Positions 26,058-34,332 of a stretch of DNA of 64,000 bases are shown here, piece by piece (the first letter of the stretch is position 1; every line of letters starts with the position of its first letter). This DNA is from Gemmata massiliana. GTDB lineage: Bacteria > Planctomycetota > Planctomycetia > Gemmatales > Gemmataceae. The stretch lies in assembly GCF_901538265.1 (NCBI RefSeq), contig NZ_LR593886.1, positions 2,898,843-2,962,842 of the forward strand, read 5' to 3'. The notes under the pieces were generated by a model, which was given only the letters and a program-made list of their open reading frames with translations, ran no database searches and had not been told where the DNA came from. The position numbers and the translations under genes were made by a program.

Positions 26058-26600
26058 ATGATTAGTTCGGTTGGTTTCAGTTCGGCCACACTGTCCGTGT
26101 CGTCGCTCCAGCAGAAGACGACCAGTTCGTCCACCAGTGCTACGAGCTTCGCGCCCCAGACGGGCGACTCGGCGGAGATCTCCGGGCCGGGCCAGTTGTT
26201 CGCCGCGCTCAAGGAACTCGCGTCTGAAGACCCTGAGAAGTTCAAGGCGGTCGCTGCGGACATCGCCGCGAAGATCCGCTCCGCGATCGGCGACACTTCC
26301 TCGGCCGACAGCACGGACAGCACCGATAGCACGAGCAGCACCGACAGCACATCGGCCACCAGCGGCCTGTCCCGACTGGAAGAACTGGCCGCGAAATTCG
26401 AGGAAGCGGCCCAAACGGGCGACGCATCCGTGCTCGCACCGCCATCCGGCGGGCACCGGGGCGGGGTCGGCGCGTACAACCGGCAAGGGCAGCCGCAAGG
26501 CCCGCCTCCGCCCCCGCCCACGGACTCCTCCAACGGCGTCGACCTGAAGTCGCTGTTCGATTCGATCAACGAAGAAGTGAGCCAAGCGCTGAGCGCGTAA
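26058..26600 (+). CDS. Hypothetical Ser/Thr- and Pro-rich protein
   Basis: Starting at ATG 26058 (AAGAGG seven bases upstream), the 180-aa product has no signal peptide. An N-terminal Ser/Thr stretch leads to a helical segment (LFAALKELASEDPEKFKAVA) and a Ser-Thr-Asp repeat (DSTDSTDSTSSTDSTSATS). A second helical segment (LSRLEELAAKFEEAAQTGDA), a Pro run (PPPPPP) and a final helix (LFDSINEEVSQALS) follow. Paired helices joined by low-complexity linkers suggest a flexible scaffold. No family was recognised. Confidence 0.65.
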   Translation: MISSVGFSSATLSVSSLQQKTTSSSTSATSFAPQTGDSAEISGPGQLFAALKELASEDPEKFKAVAADIAAKIRSAIGDTSSADSTDSTDSTSSTDSTSATSGLSRLEELAAKFEEAAQTGDASVLAPPSGGHRGGVGAYNRQGQPQGPPPPPPTDSSNGVDLKSLFDSINEEVSQALSA

Positions 26601-26799
26601 CCTACGGTTCCCGTCCGCTGCTCCAGAGAACGGGCCGCCCCCCGGCCCGATTCATCCCAGTCGTTTCACGCTACCCGATTTGCGCCAGCACCGAGATCGC
26701 GCGGCTCGAATTCCCCTTGTCCGGCTGAGCACTTCGCGGCATAGGAGCCGCATTCCAGTTTGATCCACAGATCCCCGCCCACGGACCGGGGCACGAGCG

Positions 26800-27309
26800 A
26801 TGGTGTGTCGCATGCGCTGCGCGATCGTGCTCTTCGTCACGGTGGTCGCCTCTGGCGCGGGCTGCTTCCACGCCAACTTCGCGCACTCCCTGAAAGCGCC
26901 CACCCCCCCAAGTCCACTGGTCATCGTCACGGACGACACCGTGCTCCATCCGAGTCTCGGCGTCGATTTCGCCCTCGTGCTGAATGTGCCGGCCGACCAG
27001 CGCCCGAGTGAGGCCGAGGTCACGTTCGCGCTCGTGAACCCCGAAACGAAAGCCCCCGTGCGGACCGCGCGCCGGACGGTCGCGTTCGGGGTGGCGGGGC
27101 GCTCGGAAGACCTCAAGGACGTGTTCGTCTCGCGCTGCTCCCCCGTTACCACCACCGGTGAGCCGCTACCCAAAGGCGAGTTCGTGCTCGTGGCGGCACT
27201 CCGGGTCGGTGGCGCGGACCTCGAAGCGCGCCAGCGGGTCGAGGTGCGGGAGTTCGAGCGCACCTTCAAGTCGGACCACGTGCCGCGCGGGTTCATCCCC
27301 GGAAAGTGA
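26800..27309 (+). CDS. Lipoprotein-like exported hypothetical protein
   Basis: The 169-aa product has a signal sequence ending in GAGC (IVLFVTVVASGAGC), a plausible lipobox. A single beta-sandwich-like domain follows (VDFALVLNVPADQRPSEAEV, FVLVAALRVGGADLEAR), ending RGFIPGK. It is likely membrane-anchored in the periplasm. No enzyme motif was seen. It is convergent with the DUF1559 gene, with a 64-bp gap. Confidence 0.65.
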   Translation: MVCRMRCAIVLFVTVVASGAGCFHANFAHSLKAPTPPSPLVIVTDDTVLHPSLGVDFALVLNVPADQRPSEAEVTFALVNPETKAPVRTARRTVAFGVAGRSEDLKDVFVSRCSPVTTTGEPLPKGEFVLVAALRVGGADLEARQRVEVREFERTFKSDHVPRGFIPGK

Positions 27310-27373
27310 GCACCTCTCGTCTACTCGCGACTTCCCAGTTCGACTCGCCGCGCTATTTCGCACGCGGCACCGG

Positions 27374-28297
27374 TTACTCGAACAGCGACGCTACTTCCCC
27401 GCCGGCCCGAGTGATACTCGCCGCGAGGGTGCTGATGTTGACCGTTTGCCGCACGAAGTGAACGGACCCGTCTCCCATGCAGACGTTCACCCCGCCCGTG
27501 TGGAAGCTGTAGAACTCGCTGTCGTTCGAGCAGTTCATGACACACGGCCCGCCGTCTTTGTACTTGTTGCTCGCCCACGTAACCCCGCTGAGGCTGAACC
27601 CGCCGTCCGGGTCGCCCCAGCCCCACCCGTCTTTGGTGCTCTTCAGGCCGGAGGAGCCGGACTGCGCCTTGCCGTCGTACCAAATGGTGGGCCGGCCCGC
27701 GTCCTCACCGAACATCATGGTGTTCGAGAGGCCGTCCGAGATCGCCGTGATTTTGGTCGGGTTCCCCTTCGCCAGCACCCCTTGCAGCGCGAATGCGTCC
27801 GTGGTGGGAGGGGTCAGATTGTTTGCCGAGTAGAAGTCGCTCTTCACCTCGTTGACCGACCCGTAGTCCCCCACCCCCGGGGGCTCTTCTCCGGGCCAGG
27901 GGTTGGCCCGGTCCTGGGGCGCGGACGGGCAGATGAACAGCGCCAGCTTTTTTCTCACAACGGTCAGATTGGGCTCGGCTTTCCACGCGACCGTCCAGTC
28001 GTATGGCAACTGGGCCAGGGCCGTTTGCTCGATGTACGGCAAACAGATCGGCGTCCAGGAGTGCTTCGCGGCATCATACGTCGGGCGGCTTTTGGGGAAC
28101 TCCCCGTGCGCGCTCTCGTAATTGTGCATCGCGAGACCGAATTGTTTGAGATTGTTCGTACACTTCAGTCGCGCCGCCGCTTCGCGCACCTTCTGGACCG
28201 CGGGGAGCAACAGGCCAATGAGGACGGCAATGATCGCGATGACGACGAGGAGTTCGATCAGCGTGAAGGCGCGCCGGGCAGGGGCTGTGGTAGGCAT
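27374..28297 (-). CDS. DUF1559 pseudopilin-like protein
   Basis: The N-terminus carries a type IV prepilin signal (ARR-AFTLIELLVVIAIIAVLIGLL) with the Phe/Thr and Glu at the conserved places, then EAAARLKCTNNLKQ.GLA. The C-terminus has FHTGGVNVCMGDGSVHFVRQ, the family's usual HxGG.N...xDGSV block. DUF1559 proteins are hugely expanded in planctomycetes and are thought to be processed by prepilin peptidase and exported. The start is the ATG at 28297; GTG at 28306 is equally in frame. The lamin-tail-like gene lies 107 bp upstream on the same strand. Confidence 0.9.
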   Translation of the reverse strand: MPTTAPARRAFTLIELLVVIAIIAVLIGLLLPAVQKVREAAARLKCTNNLKQFGLAMHNYESAHGEFPKSRPTYDAAKHSWTPICLPYIEQTALAQLPYDWTVAWKAEPNLTVVRKKLALFICPSAPQDRANPWPGEEPPGVGDYGSVNEVKSDFYSANNLTPPTTDAFALQGVLAKGNPTKITAISDGLSNTMMFGEDAGRPTIWYDGKAQSGSSGLKSTKDGWGWGDPDGGFSLSGVTWASNKYKDGGPCVMNCSNDSEFYSFHTGGVNVCMGDGSVHFVRQTVNISTLAASITRAGGEVASLFE

Positions 28298-28404
28298 GGG
28301 TGGCACCGTATGGGATTAATAGGGAGGAGATCGGGGCGCAATAGCAATTGCCTGCCCCCGGAGCCGGTTCCGGGGGACAGGCGACTGCTGCAAGTTGTTG
28401 TTCG

Positions 28405-29319
28405 TTACGCTAGGTTGGCCGCCCCCGCGGTGGTCTGGTTGGTTCCGGCGGGGAAGGTGCCGAAGGTCGTGGACGCCGTCGTATCGATTTGCCAGTTCGC
28501 ACCGTCCTGCAGGCCGTCGCTGTTCCAGTCGGTGGTCACACCCAAGCGCGTCGGGACGAGCTCGGCGGCGTACCAGTTGCCGGCGACCGCGGTCGAGTTC
28601 GCCCCGGCCGCGCCCGTGACGCCCGAGAACGCCTGGGTCGTGTAGCTGCTGTCCCGAACGAGAATGTCCGGGGTGAAGTCGGCGTCGAAGGGGATCTTGG
28701 CGCCGTAGACGAAGTCGGTCGAGACCTCTTTATCGAGGTAACCGACGCCGTCGAGGTAGGCCAGATTCGCGATCGCGTCGAGCACGCCGTCGCCGTCCGC
28801 GCCGCTGCCCAACGAGCCGTTGGTGTCCAGGTCCGTGGGCAACGTCGCGCCGGTGTACGTCAGGGTCAGGAAGCTGCTGGCCCCGTTTTCCAGGCCCTTG
28901 TAGCTGCTGCCGGCGGTCAGCTCGGGGATCGTGATGACGACCGAGGTCGAGGCGGCGTTGGTGTACCCGTGCCCGGTCCCGGTCAGCAGGATGATCCCGC
29001 CCGCGTCGGCGATGTTGTTGTTATCGGCATCGAACTTCGATTTGAAATTCGCGATGTCTGTTGCCGTGAGCTTGTAGGCCAGGTCCACGGACCCCGGGTC
29101 CGACGACCCAGTGCCCGGCTTTTCCCCTTCCAGCGCCACGATGTAGAGATTGTTCAACTGGCTGAGCGCGCTGCCCGCCGTTACGCGCACTTCGATGTAC
29201 TCCGTCGGGCTGTCCGGGGAACCCGGCGGGTTGACCAGAACCTCGTTGATCAGGACCGCCGGCATGATGCGGTCGTCCAGGCGATCGACACCCAGCCGAC
29301 GACGATTGGAAAGAACCAT
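28405..29319 (-). CDS. Secreted protein with LDDRIMPA motif and lamin-tail-like domain
   Basis: It starts at ATG 29319 with GAGG upstream. The N-terminus MVLSNRRRLGVDRLDDRIMP carries the planctomycete L(E/D)DRxxP motif seen also in the product at 3384-4157. Then AVLINEVLVNPPGSPDSPTE followed by YIEV is typical of a lamin-tail (LTD) beta-sandwich domain, found in secreted bacterial proteins. Later parts are Asp/Gly/Thr-rich (DTNGSLGSGADGDGVLDAI). The 304-aa protein is likely extracellular. It may be co-transcribed with the DUF1559 gene downstream. Confidence 0.75.
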   Translation of the reverse strand: MVLSNRRRLGVDRLDDRIMPAVLINEVLVNPPGSPDSPTEYIEVRVTAGSALSQLNNLYIVALEGEKPGTGSSDPGSVDLAYKLTATDIANFKSKFDADNNNIADAGGIILLTGTGHGYTNAASTSVVITIPELTAGSSYKGLENGASSFLTLTYTGATLPTDLDTNGSLGSGADGDGVLDAIANLAYLDGVGYLDKEVSTDFVYGAKIPFDADFTPDILVRDSSYTTQAFSGVTGAAGANSTAVAGNWYAAELVPTRLGVTTDWNSDGLQDGANWQIDTTASTTFGTFPAGTNQTTAGAANLA

Positions 29320-29794
29320 CTGAGACCTCGCAGTTAGGAAAGCGTGGGCTAACGGGCGAGTGGACGTGGCGTATGCTAAGTTGGCTATCAACATGATGCA
29401 AGTGTTCTCTAGATCGATTAACACTAACTTCACCAGTTGTTCAATATGTTTCGGACTTGCTGTGATGCGCGCGATGTGAACTGTTAACAGTGCAAGACTT
29501 TATGTCTTCGCCGAGGGGTTTTAAAGAGTGCCAGTGGACCTTCACTGAACCCGGCGCGCGCCGACTTGCAATCCGCGGGCCAAGGTGCCGACAAACTTAT
29601 CGATACCGTGCTTCTGTGAGCGATTCGCTTGAGGCCACAGTATAAGAGCCACGGGCCGACCGATGTGTTATCGAGTATGCGATCCATCGTGCGGGCGCGA
29701 TACAATGGTACCGCGGCCCGAGCGCTCCCACCACACCCACAATGCGCCGGGCCGTTCCACGATACCGTTCGCCCAACCTTACCGGAGGGGCGCC
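29320..29794. promoter_or_regulatory. Divergent region with a 12-bp palindrome
   Basis: This 475-bp spacer separates the lamin-tail-like gene from the membrane-anchored gene at 29795. It includes ACTGTTAACAGT (29480-29491), a perfect palindrome, and a weak tRNA-Cys-like patch near 29525-29600 that was rejected. No gene with a plausible start was found. Confidence 0.45.
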
Positions 29795-30292
29795 ATGAGC
29801 TGGGTGCGCGAGATCGTGTGGTTCGCGGCCGTCGGACTCGCGATCACTCTGGCCATCTTTCTGCTCCCGGGCAGCAAGCGCCGCGGCGGTGTGGACGAAC
29901 TGACCCAATCGGCCGAACAGGTGCGGTCCGAGTTCGCCGCGCAACGGGCACAACGAGCCGAGCGGCTCGCGAAAGTCCAGACCGACGGTACGCTAGAAAC
30001 GCTGCGCTCGATCGGTCGCGTGTACCGGAATCACCTCGCGCGGACGAAAACCCCACCGACCGCGGACGACTTCCGCGAGCTGATCGGCATGTGGCGCGGG
30101 CGCCGCGACGACCAACCGCCGGTGATCCAGTGGGGCGTGGACCTCGCGCGCGTCCCGACCCCGACCGGCACCGCGCTCGCCTGGGAGCGGACCCCGGGCG
30201 CCGACGGTCAGCGCTGCGTGCTGCTGGCCGACGCCGAAACCGCGAAGCTGATCCCGGAGCCCGAGTTCGAGAAGCTCCCGCGCGCGAAGTGA
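29795..30292 (+). CDS. Single-pass membrane protein with a coiled-coil stalk
   Basis: ATG 29795 is set by CCGGAGGGG seven bases upstream. The 165-aa product has one transmembrane segment (EIVWFAAVGLAITLAIFLLP), then a charged helical stretch (ELTQSAEQVRSEFAAQRAQR AERLAKVQ) likely to form a coiled coil. A small soluble domain ends it (LAWERTPGADGQRCVLLADA). No family was recognised. The earlier in-frame start at 29663 has no ribosome site. Confidence 0.65.
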   Translation: MSWVREIVWFAAVGLAITLAIFLLPGSKRRGGVDELTQSAEQVRSEFAAQRAQRAERLAKVQTDGTLETLRSIGRVYRNHLARTKTPPTADDFRELIGMWRGRRDDQPPVIQWGVDLARVPTPTGTALAWERTPGADGQRCVLLADAETAKLIPEPEFEKLPRAK

Positions 30293-30524
30293 GGGGCTCG
30301 CGATCTTGGGCGCCGAGTAACGATCCAGAAGCGAACAGTCTCGCGGATCGGTCGGTCCCATTTCCCGGCGCTACTCACATCGCGCCGGTGCGTGCCATTC
30401 GCTAATATCGCCTACCATCACACGGCGCTTTCGGCGCCGGTGAACGGCACCGCACACAACTCGCGGAGCGACCGCAAGCCGTGCAGGAACGGTGTGCGCA
30501 GATTCACATTTCGGGATTGCAGCT

Positions 30525-31130
30525 ATGCCGATGATTTCCAAACTGCGCGCCGCTCGCGCGTCTACCCAACCCGAACCCCGGACCGGTTCGCGCGAACTGC
30601 GCATCGACGCGGGCGACCACATCGCCTGGGCGCGCGGGATCGCCCGCGGGGTACGCGCCGACTTCGGGTTCGCGATCGGGTCCGAGGAGGAACTCGAACT
30701 GGAGGGGTGCGCGCTCGTCACGCTCACGATGCTCATGGGGCGGTTCGATGAATCGCGCTTACCGCCCACCGGCGACCTGTTCGGCGCGTTCCGCGGATTC
30801 GCCGCGACCTGGCTCCGCTCGGAGTGCCGGCGCGAGGCCCAGCGCTTGCGCAACGGCGGGCTGTACCGGACCACCGCGGGCTCGGCGCTCACCATTGGCC
30901 CGCTGCCCACTTCGGCCGAGGGCGAAGAAGAGGTCACGGACCCGATCTCGTTGGAAGAACCCGACTACGACGGCGGGATGGTACCAGGGCGCGCGACCTT
31001 CCGGACGACCAAACGTGCGGCCCACACGCCGAATGCCGCGGCCGTCCCCGGGAATACCCGAGAGCGGTTCGCGGCGGTGCGCGCGAAACTGAAGAGGGGG
31101 CCGGCCGTTACTCCGGGATCAGCGACTTGA
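30525..31130 (+). CDS. Sigma-factor region 2-like protein without region 4
   Basis: The 201-aa product (MPMISKLRAARA start) contains IAWARGIARGVRADFGFAIG, EEELELEGCALVTLTMLMGR F, and GDLFGAFRGFAATWLRSECR R. This matches the helical pattern of sigma70 region 2: the core-binding helix, then a helix ending RxECRR. After that comes an acidic and basic tail with no recognisable region 4 helix-turn-helix. It could be a sigma-like core-binding protein or a truncated ECF factor. The 3' end overlaps the convergent small gene at 31108 by 23 bases. Confidence 0.6.
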   Translation: MPMISKLRAARASTQPEPRTGSRELRIDAGDHIAWARGIARGVRADFGFAIGSEEELELEGCALVTLTMLMGRFDESRLPPTGDLFGAFRGFAATWLRSECRREAQRLRNGGLYRTTAGSALTIGPLPTSAEGEEEVTDPISLEEPDYDGGMVPGRATFRTTKRAAHTPNAAAVPGNTRERFAAVRAKLKRGPAVTPGSAT

Positions 31131-31302
31131 ACAGTTCGAGCGCGAGGTCGTCCAACGGGGTGGCCGTCCACTTCACCACGAACGCGAGCGCGGGGCCGTG
31201 AACGAGCCGTCGGAGGAACGCGCTACCGTCGGTGGCGCTGAGCTTTCCGTCGGCCACTCGTGAGGCGACCTTTTCGATCAGCTCTAGAACGGAACTATTC
31301 AT
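31108..31302 (-). CDS. Small hypothetical protein (64 aa)
   Basis: A helical 64-aa protein (MNSSVLELIEKVASRVADGK ... LDDLALELFKSLIPE). AAGGAT lies about six bases before the ATG, which supports it as real. It overlaps the end of the convergent sigma-like gene by 23 bases. It may be the last gene of the minus-strand phage-like cluster or a host gene. Function is unknown. Confidence 0.55.
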   Translation of the reverse strand: MNSSVLELIEKVASRVADGKLSATDGSAFLRRLVHGPALAFVVKWTATPLDDLALELFKSLIPE

Positions 31303-31430
31303 TTTTTATCCTTGCATGCGGTCTGAAGAGTAATTAATATCTCAAACGATTCGCGGTTATGGGCGATCCGCGGGTCGCGACGCCGGTTGGGGAAACCCGC
31401 CGGCGTTGTTTTTTCTGCTGATTTCGCGCT

Positions 31431-31748
31431 TCAGCGCCGCGGGGGAGGGCACATTCCCCCAGGGCACGCGCTAACCGTTCGCGGGTGCAACCAGCCGGTC
31501 ACGGTCGGCGCCGGTGTCCCGATCCACCGGAGCCGATCTCCTCCAGCGCACGGACAACTGATCTCGCACGGACACGTTGACACAACCGGTACGGTTGGCG
31601 TAACCGGCTGAATCCGCGACTGCGGCTTAGGTACAACCAGACCCGGCCGGTGGTCGCGGATGAACTCGCGGACCGGGCCGGCGGACACGTTCACCGGCGC
31701 GCCCGTCCCGAACCCGACGGTCACCAAACACAGAACACCCACGCGCAT
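31431..31748 (-). CDS. Small exported Cys-containing protein
   Basis: GGAGGGG lies just before ATG 31748. The 105-aa product has a signal peptide (MRVGVLCLVTVGFGTG) and then a Pro-rich mature region with four cysteines in short pairs (STCPCEISCPCAGGD) and another CPGGMCPP near the end. The Cys-x-Cys pairs suggest disulphides or metal binding. It follows the subtilase gene beyond a terminator hairpin. No family was recognised. Confidence 0.55.
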   Translation of the reverse strand: MRVGVLCLVTVGFGTGAPVNVSAGPVREFIRDHRPGLVVPKPQSRIQPVTPTVPVVSTCPCEISCPCAGGDRLRWIGTPAPTVTGWLHPRTVSACPGGMCPPPRR

Positions 31749-31788
31749 CACGTTCCCCTCCGAACGAAGACATGAACCAAAACAGGGA

Positions 31789-31818
31789 GTCCGCCAGGGG
31801 CCGCGCGCCCTGGCGGAC
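31789..31818 (-). terminator. Terminator hairpin after the subtilase gene
   Basis: GTCCGCCAGGG (31789-31799) pairs perfectly with CCCTGGCGGAC (31808-31818) around an 8-base loop. On the minus strand the tail reads TCCCTGTTTTGG. It lies 19 bases past the subtilase stop. Confidence 0.75.
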
Positions 31819-31836
31819 ATTAACGACAACCCATTG

Positions 31837-33018
31837 TCACTTCGGTTCCAGTTCCAGCACGATGCGCTTGACCTTGCGCCCGCCGATGGTGATGGGCGTA
31901 GCCGGGGGCGGGGTGATGATGATCCCGTCGCCGGTATCGGGCGGAGTCGGTGGATTCGGAACGGTTGGGTCATCGGCGGGCAGTAACTTCGCGGGCTGAA
32001 CCAGCCCGAACCCGCTGGCGGTATCACGGCCCGTGGGGGGGAGATCCTTCGAGGTCTTCGCGATGGCGGTGGCGAAATCGGCCGGCGCCCATTTGATGCC
32101 CCGCGCCTTGCAGTACGAGACGAAGAGGGCCGCGCACCCGGCCACGTAGGGCGTGGCCATCGAAGTGCCAGACATGGTGGCGAACCGGTCACCGGGGTAG
32201 CACGAGCGGACGTTTACACCCGGCGCTGCGACTTGCACGTTCTTGCCGCGCGACGAGAAACTGGCGACGGCCTGGTTACTATCAACGGCCGCGACGCACA
32301 CCACGCCCTCGAAGCTCCCGGGCCAGCCCGCCGAGCCCTCGCGCGGTCCGCTGTTACCCGCTGCGGCAATCACGATCACGTTCTTGGCCAGCGCGCGTTT
32401 GACCGCGGCCTCGATGCGCGAATCGGGTGCGTCGGAACCCAGGCTCATCGAAATCACGTCCGCACCGTTCTCAACGGCCCAATCGATCCCGGCCGCGATC
32501 CAGGTCGAGAGCCCCGAGCCGTTATCCCCGAGCACCTTCCCGGCCAGCACCTTCGCTTGAGGCGCGACACCGATCACCCCCACGCCGTTCTCTTCGGCCG
32601 CAATGATTCCCGCGCAGTGGGTGCCGTGCCCGTTCACATCAGAATCACCCGAGCGCGACCCGGTGAAATCCTTGGACGCGGTGACCTGGTTCTTGAGGTC
32701 GCGGTGCGAGTGGTCGTAGCCCGTGTCCAGCACGGCGACCGTCGCGCCCTTGCCCTTCGTCTGCTTCCAGGCATCGGACACGCCAATGGTCGCATGGCCC
32801 CAATCGACCACGTCGCCGGCATCGGCCTGGATCACGATCTGGTTGGGAGCCAGCTCGCCAGGTGGGAGCTTCCACTCGCGGTCCGGCTGATCTGGTGCCA
32901 GTAGTGCGTGCGGGGGCGGGGCTGCCGGCGGAACAGGGACGCGCGCCGGCAGCGGAGCGAGTACAGAAACAGCGAGCGCGAAAATGACAATCGAACTGAG
33001 TCCGTAGACGTATCGCAT
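31837..33018 (-). CDS. Secreted subtilisin-like serine protease (S8)
   Basis: GGAGGAG precedes ATG 33018. The 393-aa product has a signal peptide (VYGLSSIVIFALAVSVLAPL), a short propeptide-like region and a peptidase S8 domain. The catalytic triad is in place: Asp in TVAVLDTGYDH, His in VNGHGTHCAGI, Ser in SGTSMATPYVAG, plus the oxyanion Asn in AAAGNSGP. A Pro-rich C-terminal tail follows (PTVPNPPTPPDTGDG). It should act outside the cytoplasm. Its place at the downstream end of the phage-like cluster is unusual; it may help release or mature particles, or be a host gene. Confidence 0.9.
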   Translation of the reverse strand: MRYVYGLSSIVIFALAVSVLAPLPARVPVPPAAPPPHALLAPDQPDREWKLPPGELAPNQIVIQADAGDVVDWGHATIGVSDAWKQTKGKGATVAVLDTGYDHSHRDLKNQVTASKDFTGSRSGDSDVNGHGTHCAGIIAAEENGVGVIGVAPQAKVLAGKVLGDNGSGLSTWIAAGIDWAVENGADVISMSLGSDAPDSRIEAAVKRALAKNVIVIAAAGNSGPREGSAGWPGSFEGVVCVAAVDSNQAVASFSSRGKNVQVAAPGVNVRSCYPGDRFATMSGTSMATPYVAGCAALFVSYCKARGIKWAPADFATAIAKTSKDLPPTGRDTASGFGLVQPAKLLPADDPTVPNPPTPPDTGDGIIITPPPATPITIGGRKVKRIVLELEPK

Positions 33019-33130
33019 CACTCCTCCGGGGTGATTCGGCTTCGTAATGGGCATACTCGGCCGATGGCGACCCGCAGGCGCCTGCCGGTAGTAGGGAGCC
33101 AGGTCGCAGGCGCCTGGCTGGTGCTCGGGA

Positions 33131-33550
33131 TTAGGCCAGCAGCGTGGGGATGACCGTGAGCCAAGTCGAGTCGACCAGTTGGACGCGCCCTGCTATTCCA
33201 CCAGACGCAACGACATCGAGCGCGTAGCGCCGATACCCCGGCGCAGCGGGCACAGTTACCGTGAACACGACTGTGGGGTTGGTCGCGCTAGCGTCGATGG
33301 CACCCACAGAGGACGTCGAGATAGACCAGCCGTCAGACCGGGGATTGGCTGCATCGACGGCCGGGCGCGCGGGGCCAGAACGCGGCCACTCCGGGTCTTG
33401 GCGCACCGTGAGCGTGAACGTGCCGTAGTCGCTCAGTGACAGGCCCGCGCGGAGCGCACATTCCACGCGCACGGTCTGGGCCTGGAGTGCCGGCCACCGG
33501 TAGATCGGGGCTTCGCGGATGAGTGGAGGCACGGTCGGCGCCCTCAGCAA
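33131..33550 (-). CDS. Phage-cluster protein, possible baseplate or tail accessory
   Basis: The 139-aa protein is beta-rich (YGTFTLTVRQDPEWP, NPTVVFTVTVPAAPGYRRYA LDVVA), a pattern like small tail or baseplate immunoglobulin-like proteins. Its start overlaps the end of the previous gene (33544) by 7 bases, so translation is coupled. No family was recognised; the role is inferred only from its place in the cluster. Confidence 0.55.
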   Translation of the reverse strand: MLRAPTVPPLIREAPIYRWPALQAQTVRVECALRAGLSLSDYGTFTLTVRQDPEWPRSGPARPAVDAANPRSDGWSISTSSVGAIDASATNPTVVFTVTVPAAPGYRRYALDVVASGGIAGRVQLVDSTWLTVIPTLLA

Positions 33551-33867
33551 TCGAGATTCACGGTGAAGATCGAAACAGACCGATCGGCGCCGGCCAGGAT
33601 GATCACAGATTCATCGGTGCCGCTCAGGGGAACCGTAGACCGATCACTGCCGGTCATGCAGACCGCGGCGCCCGTGATCGGGAGTGCCGGTGTACCGCCT
33701 CGGCGCGGCCCCGGTACCCGCACGGCACGCGCGAGGAACGGGCGCGCGAGCCTGCCCCGAGCCACGAGCACCGAGATCGGTCGACGAACCGAAACGCTGC
33801 CAGTCTTGCGCTGGGGCGCACCGACGAATGGCTTGCGGCGCCGGACTCCGGTGATGATCGTCGGCAC
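33544..33867 (-). CDS. Small basic protein in the phage cluster
   Basis: This is a 107-aa frame with a GTG start three bases after the stop of the preceding gene. The first ~55 residues are Arg-rich (GVRRRKPFVGAPQRKTGSVS); the rest is beta-like (STVPLSGTDESVIILAGADR). Tight spacing on both sides supports translation. No family was recognised. Confidence 0.5.
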   Translation of the reverse strand: MPTIITGVRRRKPFVGAPQRKTGSVSVRRPISVLVARGRLARPFLARAVRVPGPRRGGTPALPITGAAVCMTGSDRSTVPLSGTDESVIILAGADRSVSIFTVNLDC

Positions 33868-33870
33868 GGG

Positions 33871-34329
33871 TTACTCTTCGTAGGTGGCCTGGATCGCAAC
33901 AGTTGGTGTGCCCGTCGAGGTACACTCGATGTTGAGGGCCGTTCCACCGGGCACGCGAATCTCCATGCCGGGCGGCAAGAATTCGATCACGCCAGATTGG
34001 TCTGGAACCTCCCAGATTAGTCCGGTGTCGGTCGGGCTGGTCGGCTCGACGGTGGCGTTCGTGCCAGATGTGGCTTGAAGTGCCTCGCTATCACTCGAGT
34101 CGTTCTTCCCCGGTGTCGCTCCGGTGAAGGTGCCGAAGTTCGTACTCGAGCGCGTCGCGCGCACCTTGACCGGCACCCCGGTACCCCCCGCCGCGGCCTT
34201 CCCGAACAGCCGCAGGCTCCGGATGAGCACGCGCTGGTTGGTGGGTGCCTTAATCTGCAAGACGGTCTTCGCGGTGTTCGCCACGAGCGCGACTTCGCCG
34301 CTATTTACATGCGCAACAATTCCAGCCAT
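33871..34329 (-). CDS. Phage-cluster structural protein (152 aa)
   Basis: A beta-rich protein starting MAGIVAHVNSGEVALVANTA, with a middle TGLIWEVPDQSGVIEFLPPG and ending AIQATYEE. This layout resembles small head- or tail-decoration proteins with a jelly-roll-like fold. Its start lies three bases after the tailspike-like gene. Role is inferred from context only. Confidence 0.55.
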   Translation of the reverse strand: MAGIVAHVNSGEVALVANTAKTVLQIKAPTNQRVLIRSLRLFGKAAAGGTGVPVKVRATRSSTNFGTFTGATPGKNDSSDSEALQATSGTNATVEPTSPTDTGLIWEVPDQSGVIEFLPPGMEIRVPGGTALNIECTSTGTPTVAIQATYEE

Positions 34330-34332
34330 TAG

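Noticed and set aside
29525..29600. Patch resembling tRNA-Cys (GCA anticodon loop TTGCAAG)
   Set aside because: The T-loop lacks the invariant pattern, the anticodon stem has a mismatch and no acceptor stem pairs.
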